Origin: Rhodospirillaceae bacterium
GTDB lineage: Bacteria; Pseudomonadota; Alphaproteobacteria; UBA8366
NCBI GenBank assembly: GCA_002716125.1
Contig: PAZH01000027.1
Coordinates: forward strand, 1-63,109
Direction: 5' to 3'
DNA length: 63,109 nucleotides
Part shown: in pieces, positions 9,794-18,218 of the stretch
Position numbering within the stretch: position 1 is the stretch's first letter
Layout: each line of letters opens with the position of its first letter
Translations under genes and position numbers: made by a program
Notes under the pieces: generated by a model
Databases searched by the model: none
What the model saw: only the letters and a program-made list of their open reading frames with translations
Told to the model about the DNA's origin: nothing

Positions 9794-10168
9794 TTAATTT
9801 AAATCGAAACTATGCAGTTTTAATTGTTCTAACGTAACTATTTCCAAAGTTTTAATATTTGTAGATGCTAATTTAACTTTCGGCGCTTTACCCACCTGTC
9901 GCGCTTCTTTCCAGCGCAACGCACATAAGCACCAACGATCTCCCGGCTTAAGACCGGGGAAACCAAATTCTGGACGGGGTGTTTTAAGATCATTACCTCT
10001 TGTAGCTGAATAATTTAGGAAGTCGGGCGTGACAACTGCGCATACCGTATGCGTGCCAAAATCGCCCGGTCCAGTGTTACAACAACCATCACGATAGTAG
10101 CCTGTAATCGGGTCCAAACCGCAAAATTCCAAATCGTAACCAAGAATGTTTTTTTGCTGTTTTGACAT
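9794..10168 (-). CDS. DUF2237 family protein
   Basis: A 124-aa protein with near-complete agreement with the DUF2237 consensus. LDPITGYYRDGCCNTGPGD, THTVCAVVTPDFL, SATRGNDLKTPRPEFGFPG and LKPGDRWCLCALRWKEA are all present in order, followed by KAPKVKLASTN and a terminal leucine-rich helix. The conserved Cys pairs (DGCCN and WCLCA) suggest metal binding or redox work, but the family has no proven activity. It is a cytoplasmic, full-length, single-gene unit. Confidence 0.92.
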   Translation of the reverse strand: MSKQQKNILGYDLEFCGLDPITGYYRDGCCNTGPGDFGTHTVCAVVTPDFLNYSATRGNDLKTPRPEFGFPGLKPGDRWCLCALRWKEARQVGKAPKVKLASTNIKTLEIVTLEQLKLHSFDLN

Positions 10169-10673
10169 CGTGCAACTATGTTTACGTTAGATTTTTCAAT
10201 GAGAACAGTTATCAATTATAAAAATACAGCGAAAGAAAACAAACAGCATTTATACGCAACTAATGAGGACAGGAGAGCTATCTCAAATGTCTCAGAAATC
10301 TTACCAATGCTAAACAATGCTTTTTAGTAGAACAACAGTCGAGTGGCGCAACAGAGCTCGGTACTCGTAACAATTCGATCTTGAAGTTTACAGTGTCGCA
10401 ATTTTGTTTTCGATCGAAACGAAACTCAAAAATACCGGTCTCTTCCCGAAACCTTAACATGATTTAACATAGACGATGGAAAACCTCAGATAAAATTTAA
10501 AATTGTTTTTTCATAAGAAATTGTCTTGAAATTAATTTTTAGATCGTTGGGTATTTTAAATAAAAAATTGGACGGAAATTCGAGACTTATCAAATGAAGA
10601 GCAATCATTGTTGAACAAAAAGATCGGTGAACTTTTTTTGCCATTCTGACGTAAAGATAATCAATAACAGAAT
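10169..10673. other. Divergent intergenic region, no gene seen
   Basis: About 500 AT-rich bases between divergent genes; it must contain both promoters. No coding frame with support. Confidence 0.5.
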
Positions 10674-10979
10674 ATGGATATAGCCATGAACCTTAATCAA
10701 GATCAAAGCGAAGCTCTGAAAGATGCCGTGAGTGCAGCTATAGCGTTAAATATCCGTAATACTGAAGTTGTAGAAACGGTGCTTGAAAAAGTCTCCGAGA
10801 TACCGGAACTAGATCATTTGACTGCAAATACACTTGCTGGCGTGCTTCAAAATTTTGAGGTTGAAGTTGGGTCTCTGCTGTCAGCTCTCATGCTTTGCAA
10901 GAGTAAGGGGAGCGTGGCTTTAATGGATCAAAAGTTAGCTAGACGCCGAATCGATAGAATTGATGAGTTCGGCCTCTAA
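10674..10979 (+). CDS. Hypothetical helical protein
   Basis: A 101-aa product without recognised domain. The sequence is predicted mostly alpha-helical (DQSEALKDAVSAAIALNIRN, then VVETVLEKVSEIPELDHL) with a basic tail (QKLARRRIDRIDEFGL). A single Cys and no signal peptide suggest a cytoplasmic protein. Two starts are possible, ATG at 10674 or at 10686; neither has a strong ribosome site. Amino-acid composition is normal for a real gene. Function unknown. Confidence 0.5.
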   Translation: MDIAMNLNQDQSEALKDAVSAAIALNIRNTEVVETVLEKVSEIPELDHLTANTLAGVLQNFEVEVGSLLSALMLCKSKGSVALMDQKLARRRIDRIDEFGL

Positions 10980-11328
10980 TAATCTGTCCATGTGATATTT
11001 CAGTGCTATAATTTACTTCTGCTAAATTTACGATCTGGCATACAGTTGGGTATTGCGCAATCCAGTTCACTTACATCGCTCAATTTACAATGAATATGTA
11101 AGAGAATATTTACTATTTTAAAACCAAATGTCCGGCGGGATGTGTGAGGTCTCTTTGCACCTCAATAGTGTTATCGGCGGGGATTTTTTCTCAATCTTCG
11201 GAACATATCAAACATATTTTTCGATTTACCATACCGTCATATCAAATACCGCAGTACTGGATGAACCGTAACGTCTTGCACTTCGTAACGATTAAAGAAG
11301 TGTTTTTTACCAGCGGAACAAGAGAGAG
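10980..11328. other. Intergenic, no gene seen
   Basis: About 350 AT-rich bases. A short frame from 11144 is open but lacks a ribosome site and any family signature. The 3' end carries the GAGAGAG ribosome site of the next gene. Confidence 0.5.
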
Positions 11329-11697
11329 ATGAAGTACATTTTAGGGCTACTGCTCTGCCTAATATCATCTAATCCAGCCCAAGCCAGCTTCATTCAGTGG
11401 GAACTCGGTGAAGATATCGGAGTGGCGTCTTTGTGCCGTGATCGTGATGCCATAATGGATTTAGTGCGCGCTGACCAAGTGGACGAAGCAACAGCAGTTA
11501 ACGTATTTGCCTCCCTCGCCTCCAACGGTCGTTGTGTGGTTTTTGACAAACATCGCGATTTCACCGTCGTGAAAACTTTGCACAGGTATTTAAATTTTGC
11601 TGGACGCAAAAGTTTCGTCTTGGAGGTCATGAGCAATAACGTGATCGGCTTTCGGGGGTTTGTGATGGCGGAAGCTCCAGAAAGGCCGTCTATCTGA
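11329..11697 (+). CDS. Small exported protein, unknown
   Basis: A 122-aa product with a signal peptide (MKYILGLLLCLISSNPAQA, cut before SFIQ). The mature part has two Cys (SLCRDRDAIMD and NGRCVVFD) that could pair, and beta-rich segments (FTVVKTLHRYLNF, SFVLEVMSNNVIGF). The layout CxxxDAIxxLVxA...G.C resembles small periplasmic proteins seen in alphaproteobacteria, but I cannot name a family. A GAGAGAG ribosome site precedes the ATG. Its stop overlaps the start of the next gene (TGATG), so the two are probably translated together. Confidence 0.65.
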   Translation: MKYILGLLLCLISSNPAQASFIQWELGEDIGVASLCRDRDAIMDLVRADQVDEATAVNVFASLASNGRCVVFDKHRDFTVVKTLHRYLNFAGRKSFVLEVMSNNVIGFRGFVMAEAPERPSI

Positions 11698-11972
11698 TGG
11701 CTCGCTCGATGACCGAAGATGAACTCATCTCCTATTACGAAGACTTGGTCATGCTTGATCGATGGAAGAAGGATGAGGCGCTAGAAGAAATTGACCAAAA
11801 ACGTGACTCGGGTGTCCTGTCAGTTGATAATGAGCGGCTGAAAGATGCTGTTGCACACGATCTGCGGCGATATGGTCTCATAATCGGAATAGTCGAAACC
11901 CCGCGTGGTCAAGCTGTCAAGATCAGCGGCCTAAAGCAAAACTTAACCTTTCGTGATGATAGGCGCAGCTAG
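11697..11972 (+). CDS. Small cytoplasmic protein, coupled to the gene before it
   Basis: A 91-aa product without recognised domain: an acidic helical first half (EDELISYYEDLVMLDRWKKD) and a basic second half. The start codon shares one base with the preceding stop, a sign of translational coupling. There is no signal peptide and no Cys. Its pairing with an exported small protein suggests a shared, unknown role. Confidence 0.55.
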   Translation: MARSMTEDELISYYEDLVMLDRWKKDEALEEIDQKRDSGVLSVDNERLKDAVAHDLRRYGLIIGIVETPRGQAVKISGLKQNLTFRDDRRS

Positions 11973-12354
11973 ATGCAACGGCTCTTTGAAAAATCCAGAA
12001 AAGTTTTTCGTTGTCCAGGGCTTAGAAAAAATCTCCAGTCCACTAAGACCTAGCGTCTCTTCATATACGGTTCTACTCCTTCTCTGAGTTTGTGCGCTAC
12101 CTAAGGATCGAGAATGCGGTCCAAAAACGGCGACGGGACAACACAGACCGGAGAGTTAGTTTGAGTGGCATTATCGTTTAGATGCGTTTGTAGAGACCAA
12201 ATAGTGTCGGATCGTCGCTATGGCCATGTTAAGATTACGGATTAAACGTACCATCTTTAGCGTAAACGGTGCGGCTCATGGTGACGGATCAACTCAAAGC
12301 ATTAAAACGGCATTATAGGGTAAATTAACGCCTTCTCTTGAGCGGAGGCCAACC
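11973..12354. other. Intergenic up to the dead transposase
   Basis: About 380 bases without a supported gene. The true left end of the insertion element probably lies in the last 60 bases, but I could not find matching terminal inverted repeats. Confidence 0.45.
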
Positions 12355-13400
12355 TCACATTGGGTAACTCATTCCCGAGGAAACTGCGATGCCGAATTTG
12401 TCCCGCGCGATGTTGCAAGCGCGTCGACTTGGTACGGTGTTTCCAAAGGTTCGCTTGCCCGGTTCGATGAAGTGTAGTCGCACGTTGTTGCAGTAGACCC
12501 ATTCGGCGAGTGCCTTGCTTACTGGTACGGGTCCGGTGTCGACAACGATGGCCTTGGGCAACCCTCGCGTCTCCATGAGATGCTCCATAACCCTGACGAC
12601 GCGTGTGCCGGGTAATGACGTATCGACCTCGTTGGCCGGGCATCCTCGGCTGAAGTCGGCGACGATATTGAGGATGCGGAACAGAATGCCGCTAGAGGGC
12701 ACATCCGAAATGAAGTCCATGGACCAGCGTTTGTTGACCCGTTCGGGCAGCTCGACCGGCTAGCGGCGGTCGGCCGAGCCGATCCGCTTCTTCTTGCATT
12801 TACGCACCTGCAGACCCTCTTCACGGTATATCCGGTGCAGCGTCTTGTGAATGACCTGCCAGCCTTATCGGCGCAGCAGAATATGCAGCCGCCGATAGCC
12901 AAAACGACGGCGCTCGCCGGTGAACTCGATGATCCGTTCGCGTAGATCCAGCATCATCCGCTTGAACGGCTTGTACTGCCAAGTCGAGAGAGATTGCGAC
13001 CGGCCAGCCAGCAAGCGCCACGCTACGACACCTCATACGCCGCAACCATATGCAATACAACATTCCGCATCACGGCTGGTCACACCACTTTCGCGAAAAG
13101 ACATCCTTAAACGCCGCGTTGTCCCGCATCTGCTCCGCCAAAAGCTTCTTCAGCTTGGCATTCTGCGCTCAAGCTCGCGCAGCCGTTTCGCGTACAAAAC
13201 CTCCATGCTACCGAACTTCAACCTCCAACGATTAAAAATTCGTTCCGATATACCGTGCCGGCGGATGATTTCCTTCACCGAGAAACACGCATTCTGTTTC
13301 TTCAATACGTCGAGAATTTGCTCTTCTGAAGAACACTTATTTATATCGTCCTCCGAAACTCAGTTTCACGGAGAACTCTCCTTCGCGAACACGCAAATCC
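12355..13400 (-). mobile_element. Degenerate IS3-family element (orfA + orfB remnants)
   Basis: On the minus strand, orfA starts near 13400 with SSEEQILDVLKKQNACFSVK, then IIRRHGISERIFNRWRLKFG (HTH_8-type). LKKLLAEQMRDNAAFKDV follows in a shifted frame. orfB then reads FGYRRLHILLRR, a TAA, GWQVIHKTLHRIYREEGLQV, a TAG, and the DDE integrase core: WSMDFISD (first Asp), ILNIVADFSRGCPANEVDTSLP (second Asp) and GLPKAIVVDTGP. The 3' part with the Glu is scrambled by further frameshifts. Two stops and at least two frameshifts make it immobile. The LKKLLAE and DTSLPG wording is that of the IS407-like branch. Ends and target duplication were not identified. Confidence 0.85.
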
Positions 13401-13518
13401 TGCGGGAGAGATCAATGTCTTGTTCACACGCACCCATTTAAGGACGCCGTTTTATATTCTAGCTATAAAACAGCTAAATTACCTAAAAAAGTGTCTTTTT
13501 ACACCTTAATGAACAGTA

Positions 13519-13541
13519 GGCCCCGCGCTTGGCGCGGGGCC
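13519..13541 (-). terminator. Rho-independent-type hairpin after the porin gene
   Basis: A ten-base-pair GC-rich stem (GGCCCCGCGC with its complement) has a three-base loop. It lies 29 bases beyond the porin stop. The T run after it on the minus strand is short, so termination may be partial or factor-aided. Confidence 0.7.
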
Positions 13542-13569
13542 TTCATTTATCGGTGTTTCAATGATCGAT

Positions 13570-14787
13570 TTACCATTCGCCAATCAATTTTATGGTCGCG
13601 TTATGCCCATCCAAGCCTGTACCACCGTCAGAGCTTGAATAGTCTTCTTGGTGCATATACTCGACGCCAATAGCAAGCCCAGGCAGGTAGCTGTAGGTTG
13701 CAGCCACGCCATACTGCTCTTCAGCAATGCCCAAAGCTTGTGACTCTTCACTCATTTGATAGGTAGCCGCTAGAACGAGCTCTTTTTCAAGTAATGTGGT
13801 AGTATATCCAATTTCAAACTGATACGCCGCCGGTTGCGCATTCGTTCCGTTAAACGCAACATCACCACTGTCAAAATCATCGGTCGCAGTGATGTATTCA
13901 AAAATACCGGTAAATGGACCCGTTTGGACCATAGCACTTACGCCTATACCAGACGGGTTATCCCCTGCCATAGAAGTCGCGGACCCCAACGCACCTTCGA
14001 TAGTGTCGGACTCGCCTATGGCGTTGATGTAACTCAGCCCCAAATCAACAGATGCGCCTGAAACCTTAGCGCTGTAAGCCAAGTTTGCACCGAACTTATC
14101 AAAATGGTCGCCTTCACCATTCTCCTGGGTGTCTCCGTTAAAGGCAAACACCGATCCCGAAAAACCTCCCATGCTGTAACCAACTTGGACCGGGTTCTCT
14201 GCTGTTTCAGCGAGTGTCAGTCCTAGTGGATCGGCCAGCATGTTGGTATTGAAGGCGCCGAATGGGACGACAAAATTACCTGCTTTTAAATAAGCTGGCA
14301 TATCATCAGTTTCCCCAATTTTTACCCACCCCTCATCAAGGGCTATATTCGCTCCGTCAGCCTCTTTAAACACACCGGCGATATAAGTTTGCAGCATTTC
14401 GTGCGGTTGGGCTTCAAAGTAAAGCGTTGCTTTTGCTAACGATAAATCGCTCGTATTCGTGTCCGCAGTAAACGACTCTGTGTTCGTCGCCTCTATCTCA
14501 AGCGTACCCCCGATCTTAAGCTTGTTCTCGGAGATAACATCCGACACACTGCTAGAACCACCTGAAGAGGCTTGTGCGGCCTGAGTCTCCACAAGTGCTT
14601 TTTTCAGAGCATCCAACTCTTTTTGTTGCTTCTCGATCATTTCAAGAAGCTTTTTCGCGTCAGGATGACCGTCAGCAATCGCAGTATTCGTCGCAAAATG
14701 CAACGTAAGCGCAAAAAGCGTAATGACAGCCAACGCAGAGCATAGGTTGAGTTTTAGCGAACTGAATTTTTTCTTAAGTTTGCGCAT
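13570..14787 (-). CDS. LbtU-type outer-membrane porin
   Basis: A 405-aa outer-membrane beta-barrel protein. A signal peptide (charged start, LCSALAVITLFALTLHF, cut near IADG) is followed by a coiled-coil segment (KKLLEMIEKQQKELDALKKAL) and a Ser/Gly linker. The barrel opens at LKIGGTLEIEA and ends in an aromatic residue (KLIGEW), as porins do. The pattern coiled coil, IGGTLEIEA, YFEAQP, LDEGWVKIG, AGNFVVPFGAFNTNM is that of the LbtU siderophore-porin group. A GGGAG site precedes the ATG. Siderophore uptake is only an analogy; a general porin role is equally possible. Confidence 0.8.
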   Translation of the reverse strand: MRKLKKKFSSLKLNLCSALAVITLFALTLHFATNTAIADGHPDAKKLLEMIEKQQKELDALKKALVETQAAQASSGGSSSVSDVISENKLKIGGTLEIEATNTESFTADTNTSDLSLAKATLYFEAQPHEMLQTYIAGVFKEADGANIALDEGWVKIGETDDMPAYLKAGNFVVPFGAFNTNMLADPLGLTLAETAENPVQVGYSMGGFSGSVFAFNGDTQENGEGDHFDKFGANLAYSAKVSGASVDLGLSYINAIGESDTIEGALGSATSMAGDNPSGIGVSAMVQTGPFTGIFEYITATDDFDSGDVAFNGTNAQPAAYQFEIGYTTTLLEKELVLAATYQMSEESQALGIAEEQYGVAATYSYLPGLAIGVEYMHQEDYSSSDGGTGLDGHNATIKLIGEW

Positions 14788-14940
14788 TTAATTGCTCCCA
14801 CAAATCTTACTCAAAAGTTCTTCCGCTGTGGACGCAATGAGCGTGCCAAGATAATTTTGGCACAAATTCTTCATAATTCTTTGTTTTTATTGAGTTTTAT
14901 AATGCCTTTTTTATGTGCGATAGCGGGTATGAATACTAAT

Positions 14941-15235
14941 GCATCAAGAGCTGCACAATCCTTCATCAAAGCCCTTTGACAACGTTCTGCAGTCCACGGT
15001 CTAGAAACGTCGTCCCAGCTTGTAGTCAAATCACATTACACCAAGTCACAAAGCTACCCCCAACCGGTATGCGGGCCGTTATTCAATCCGTCGAAGCCAT
15101 TCTTTCGGCACCGTCGACAGAAACCTTGACCAGTCAGAATGGCAAAAAAGCTATCTCAGATTCGGTTACGCGGTACGCCCTGCAAATTCAGGAATTTGAT
15201 TCAAGAGGAAAATTCGGTCGAAACTTCTGCCTAGT
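14941..15235 (+). pseudogene. Relic duplicate of the selA 5' end and leader
   Basis: This stretch aligns with the leader and first 60 codons of the intact selA at 16797. The leaders share AGCTTGTAG with matching flanks. The relic reads, in order, P-x-G, A-V-I-x-S-V-E-A-I-L-S-A-P, then L-T-S-Q-N-G, against P-G, A-A-I-P-S-V-D-A-L-L-R-A-P and V-T-Q-Y-G in selA. The selA start ATG corresponds to ACA here, so the copy has no start codon. Homology fades after about 15235, and no later selA motif (PLP lysine region) follows. The divergence shows an old event. It lies inside AT-rich decayed DNA about 1.8 kb before the intact gene. Confidence 0.75.
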
Positions 15236-15678
15236 CGATCAGCAACCCGTTCGAGGACAGCACCGTACTGATACCAAAAACCAGAAGTATCAAGATTAGT
15301 TTCACCTTGAGTTTTGCATATATTTTCTCACCAAACGATATACCCAACCGAAAAATAGCGCGCAAATATAAGCACCCTCAAATCCATCAAACCCTGAGAT
15401 ATTACGACCGCAGAAATGTCCATACCGAAAAACCACATTCAGAGTTATAACCTACTGATAAATAATGTTTATTTTAAAACTGATTGGTATAAGAATTTTA
15501 CTCCACAACATTCGCGTTAGCTCTCGCCTAACAAATCAATAAGCCGCCCGCCTTGTGAGGCCTAGGCGCAACTGTCGTCAAAGGGGCATTAAAAAAACAC
15601 TCGAGGCCTCAGCGCCGATTACTACGCGATAAGCAAATCAGCCAGCAAAACGAAAAGGGCGCCTTCCGCAGACGCGCT

Positions 15679-16440
15679 CTAAATGTTGATCCAATCGATC
15701 CGCTGACCGGGGTGTTCGATGAGCTCCGATTCAAGACGGCGGGCATATTCTCTGGCCGCAGAGGCAACGGCGACACGTCTTATCGTATTCTCGAGTACAT
15801 TGAATGGCGGAGAGATACGTATCCGATAAGACAAATCATCGAGCCGCTTGATGAAAACGGGCAGAATCTCGGACCCGGAATTCCAGGCAGCACGGCCGCA
15901 CCCGGTGCAATTCGCATAGTACTGTTCAGAAACCGGGTCTCAACCGGTCGATTGGAATCGCCACGCACGGTCACTGAAACCACCTCGTTATCAGAGAGGC
16001 GATTAGCAAGACCGTCCGATATGGCACCCGTATTGTCGTCCGAAATCACCACACGATATGCGAGATATTGGGCTTCAATCGATGTTCGATTCGGATCCAA
16101 AACGCATATAGGAAAATTTGTCTGTGAAAACCCATGTTCGCGGCGGCTAATGTGATGGAGCCGGTAGCCGCTTCGATAGAGCCCCATTTTGGTGATCAGG
16201 CTGGCAAAATAGAAGTGACTGTCCCAGAGAATGGCGCCTCTCCCGGCAGCCAAAGCCGTTTCTAAATGCGCTTCAACCTCAATCGAAATATCCGGCTCCC
16301 ATCGCATCGGAGCGTGACAACGAAACACCTGCATCGCTGTTTCGATTCCAATGGTAACAAGTTGTTGAGCAATTTCATGAGACGTCAGCCGCAGGTCGTG
16401 GTTGCCAAATCAGCGGAGAAAGTCCTTGTAATAGCGTCAA
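15679..16440 (-). pseudogene. LpxL/HtrB-like lysophospholipid acyltransferase, decayed
   Basis: Read on the minus strand: AQQLVTIGIETAMQVFRCHA, then the acyltransferase core AAGRGAILWDSHFYFASLIT, with DSHF in place of the usual H-x(4)-D/E box. SGYRLHHISRREHGFSQT, SVTVRGDSNRPVETRFL and MRIAPGAA follow. Near 15880 the frame shifts, and the ending SEILPVFIKRLDDLSYRIRI, EYARRLESELIEHPGQ continues in another frame to a TAG at 15679. An in-frame stop also lies upstream near 16430, so the N-terminal part is lost. Such enzymes acylate lipid A or related lipids at the inner membrane; this copy is dead. Confidence 0.65.
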
Positions 16441-16796
16441 ACAAATCTTTCTCTTCAGAGGCAAGCGTAATAGACGTCATTAATGCGCCAAACGCAAAAA
16501 CAACTCACATTATTTGCGGTATGCATTTTCTTTTCATGGTCTTCGCCCACCGTTCTGTATATCTAACTTCTTTGGACCCTCATAAGAAATCTCCACGCCA
16601 AGTCATCCTGCACTAAAAATTCCTAAACTACTGTTTTAATTATAATTTTTTTGATAGACTATTAGAAATAATGGATTTGAGTAACGATTGATCAAGGCAT
16701 GCCCGATCCTTAATCGAACGCATGGAAAAGCTGCTGGGTCGTTGACGGGCCGCAAGTGCAGTCCTAGCTTGTAGCCAATCCACAGGACACCGTGTC

Positions 16797-18218
16797 ATGA
16801 AACAACCCTTGCCCGGTGCATGGGCCGCTATTCCATCCGTCGACGCGCTTCTTAGAGCACCGGCAGCAGATGCTTTGGTCACTCAATACGGCATAACCGC
16901 CGTAACCGCGGCATCGCGCGACGTCCTTGCGAAAATCCGGCGTTCGATCCGAGAAGCGAAAGCAGTGGAAATATCGAAGGAAGACTGCGTTGATGCCGTG
17001 GCCAAAAACCTGGAAGCCCGTATGGCCCCCAGGCTGGTTCCGGTTTTTAATCTAACCGGCACTGTTTTGCATACGAACTTGGGCCGCGCGCCGCTCCCGC
17101 AAGCAGCAATCGACGCGATTGCGCTGACTGCGCGCGGTGCCTCGAATCTTGAATTTGATTTGAAGACCGGTCGCCGCGGCGACCGCGACGCCATCGTCGA
17201 AGAACGCCTTTGCCGCCTCACCGGCGGTGAAGCGGCCACCATCGTGAACAATAATGCCGCTGCCGTGATGCTCGTCCTTAATTCGCTGGCGAATCGTAAG
17301 GAAGTTCCAGTCTCGCGCGGCGAGTTGGTTGAAATCGGAGGCGCCTTCCGCATTCCCGACATTATGTCGCGCTCTGGCACTAAACTTATCGAAGTCGGCA
17401 CGACGAACCGGACACATCTGAAAGATTATGCGGAGGCCGTTGGACCGCGTACTGCACTGCTCATGAAGGTGCATACGAGCAACTACGAAATCCAGGGCTT
17501 CACGGCCGAAGTCTCGGAGAGAGCGTTGGCGGACCTGGCCCACAGCCATGAATTGCCCATGGCGGTCGATCTCGGCAGTGGTGCCCTCACCGATATGACG
17601 GCTTTCGGCCTGCCGCACGAGCGGACGCCGATGGAGACACTCGCCGACGGCGCCGATCTGGTGACGTTTAGCGGCGACAAACTTCTCGGCGGGCCGCAGG
17701 CCGGGCTGATCGTCGGCCGCGCCGACCTTATCGCCCGTCTGAAGAAAAACCCCCTGAAACGCGCGATCCGCTGCGATAAGATGACGCTCGCGGCGCTCGA
17801 TACCGTCCTTGGCTTCTACGAGAACCCGGAGCGTCTTGCCGAAGAAGTACCGTCGATCCGCCTCCTTTCCCGCAAGGCCGACGATATTCGCGCGCAAGCG
17901 ACGCGTCTCGCACCAGCCGTCGCAAACGCCTGCGCGGGCCACGCCATGGTTGAGGTCGTTGACTGCATGAGTCAGATCGGCAGTGGCGCCTTGCCCGTCG
18001 AAGCGTTGCCCAGTGCGGCCCTGGCGCTCTCGCCGGACTTGCCTGGTAAGAAGGGACGTGGCCGGGTGTTAAAACGGCTCGCCACGCAACTGCGAAATCT
18101 TTCCGTCCCGGTGATCGGCCGTATTGAGGATGACCGTCTCTTGCTCGACGTTCGATGCCTCGAGGACGAAGAAGGCTTCGTCGCTCAGTTATCGCAACTA
18201 TCCAATGCCGCCTCATGA
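16797..18218 (+). CDS. selA: L-seryl-tRNA(Sec) selenium transferase
   Basis: Converts seryl-tRNA(Sec) to selenocysteyl-tRNA(Sec) with selenophosphate; PLP enzyme, cytoplasmic decamer in known cases. At 473 aa it is full length. Landmarks: the N-terminal tRNA-binding helical region (IPSVDALLRAP), FNLTGTVLHTNLGRAPL, GGEAATIVNNNAAAVML, GTTNRTH, KVHTSNY, and the PLP lysine in FSGDKLLGGPQAG at residue 295. Its stop overlaps the selB start by four bases (ATGA), so both are translationally coupled. tRNA(Sec) (selC) and selD are not in this window. A target selenoprotein is present at 55063. The AT-rich leader just upstream marks the change from the decayed to the GC-rich half. Confidence 0.96.
   Translation: MKQPLPGAWAAIPSVDALLRAPAADALVTQYGITAVTAASRDVLAKIRRSIREAKAVEISKEDCVDAVAKNLEARMAPRLVPVFNLTGTVLHTNLGRAPLPQAAIDAIALTARGASNLEFDLKTGRRGDRDAIVEERLCRLTGGEAATIVNNNAAAVMLVLNSLANRKEVPVSRGELVEIGGAFRIPDIMSRSGTKLIEVGTTNRTHLKDYAEAVGPRTALLMKVHTSNYEIQGFTAEVSERALADLAHSHELPMAVDLGSGALTDMTAFGLPHERTPMETLADGADLVTFSGDKLLGGPQAGLIVGRADLIARLKKNPLKRAIRCDKMTLAALDTVLGFYENPERLAEEVPSIRLLSRKADDIRAQATRLAPAVANACAGHAMVEVVDCMSQIGSGALPVEALPSAALALSPDLPGKKGRGRVLKRLATQLRNLSVPVIGRIEDDRLLLDVRCLEDEEGFVAQLSQLSNAAS

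Noticed and set aside
11144..11332. 62-codon frame before the small exported protein
   Set aside because: No ribosome site and no conserved residues; overlaps the promoter region of the next gene.
17052..17942. 296-codon open frame opposite selA
   Set aside because: Shadow of selA on the other strand; composition is that of antisense GC-rich DNA and no motif is visible.
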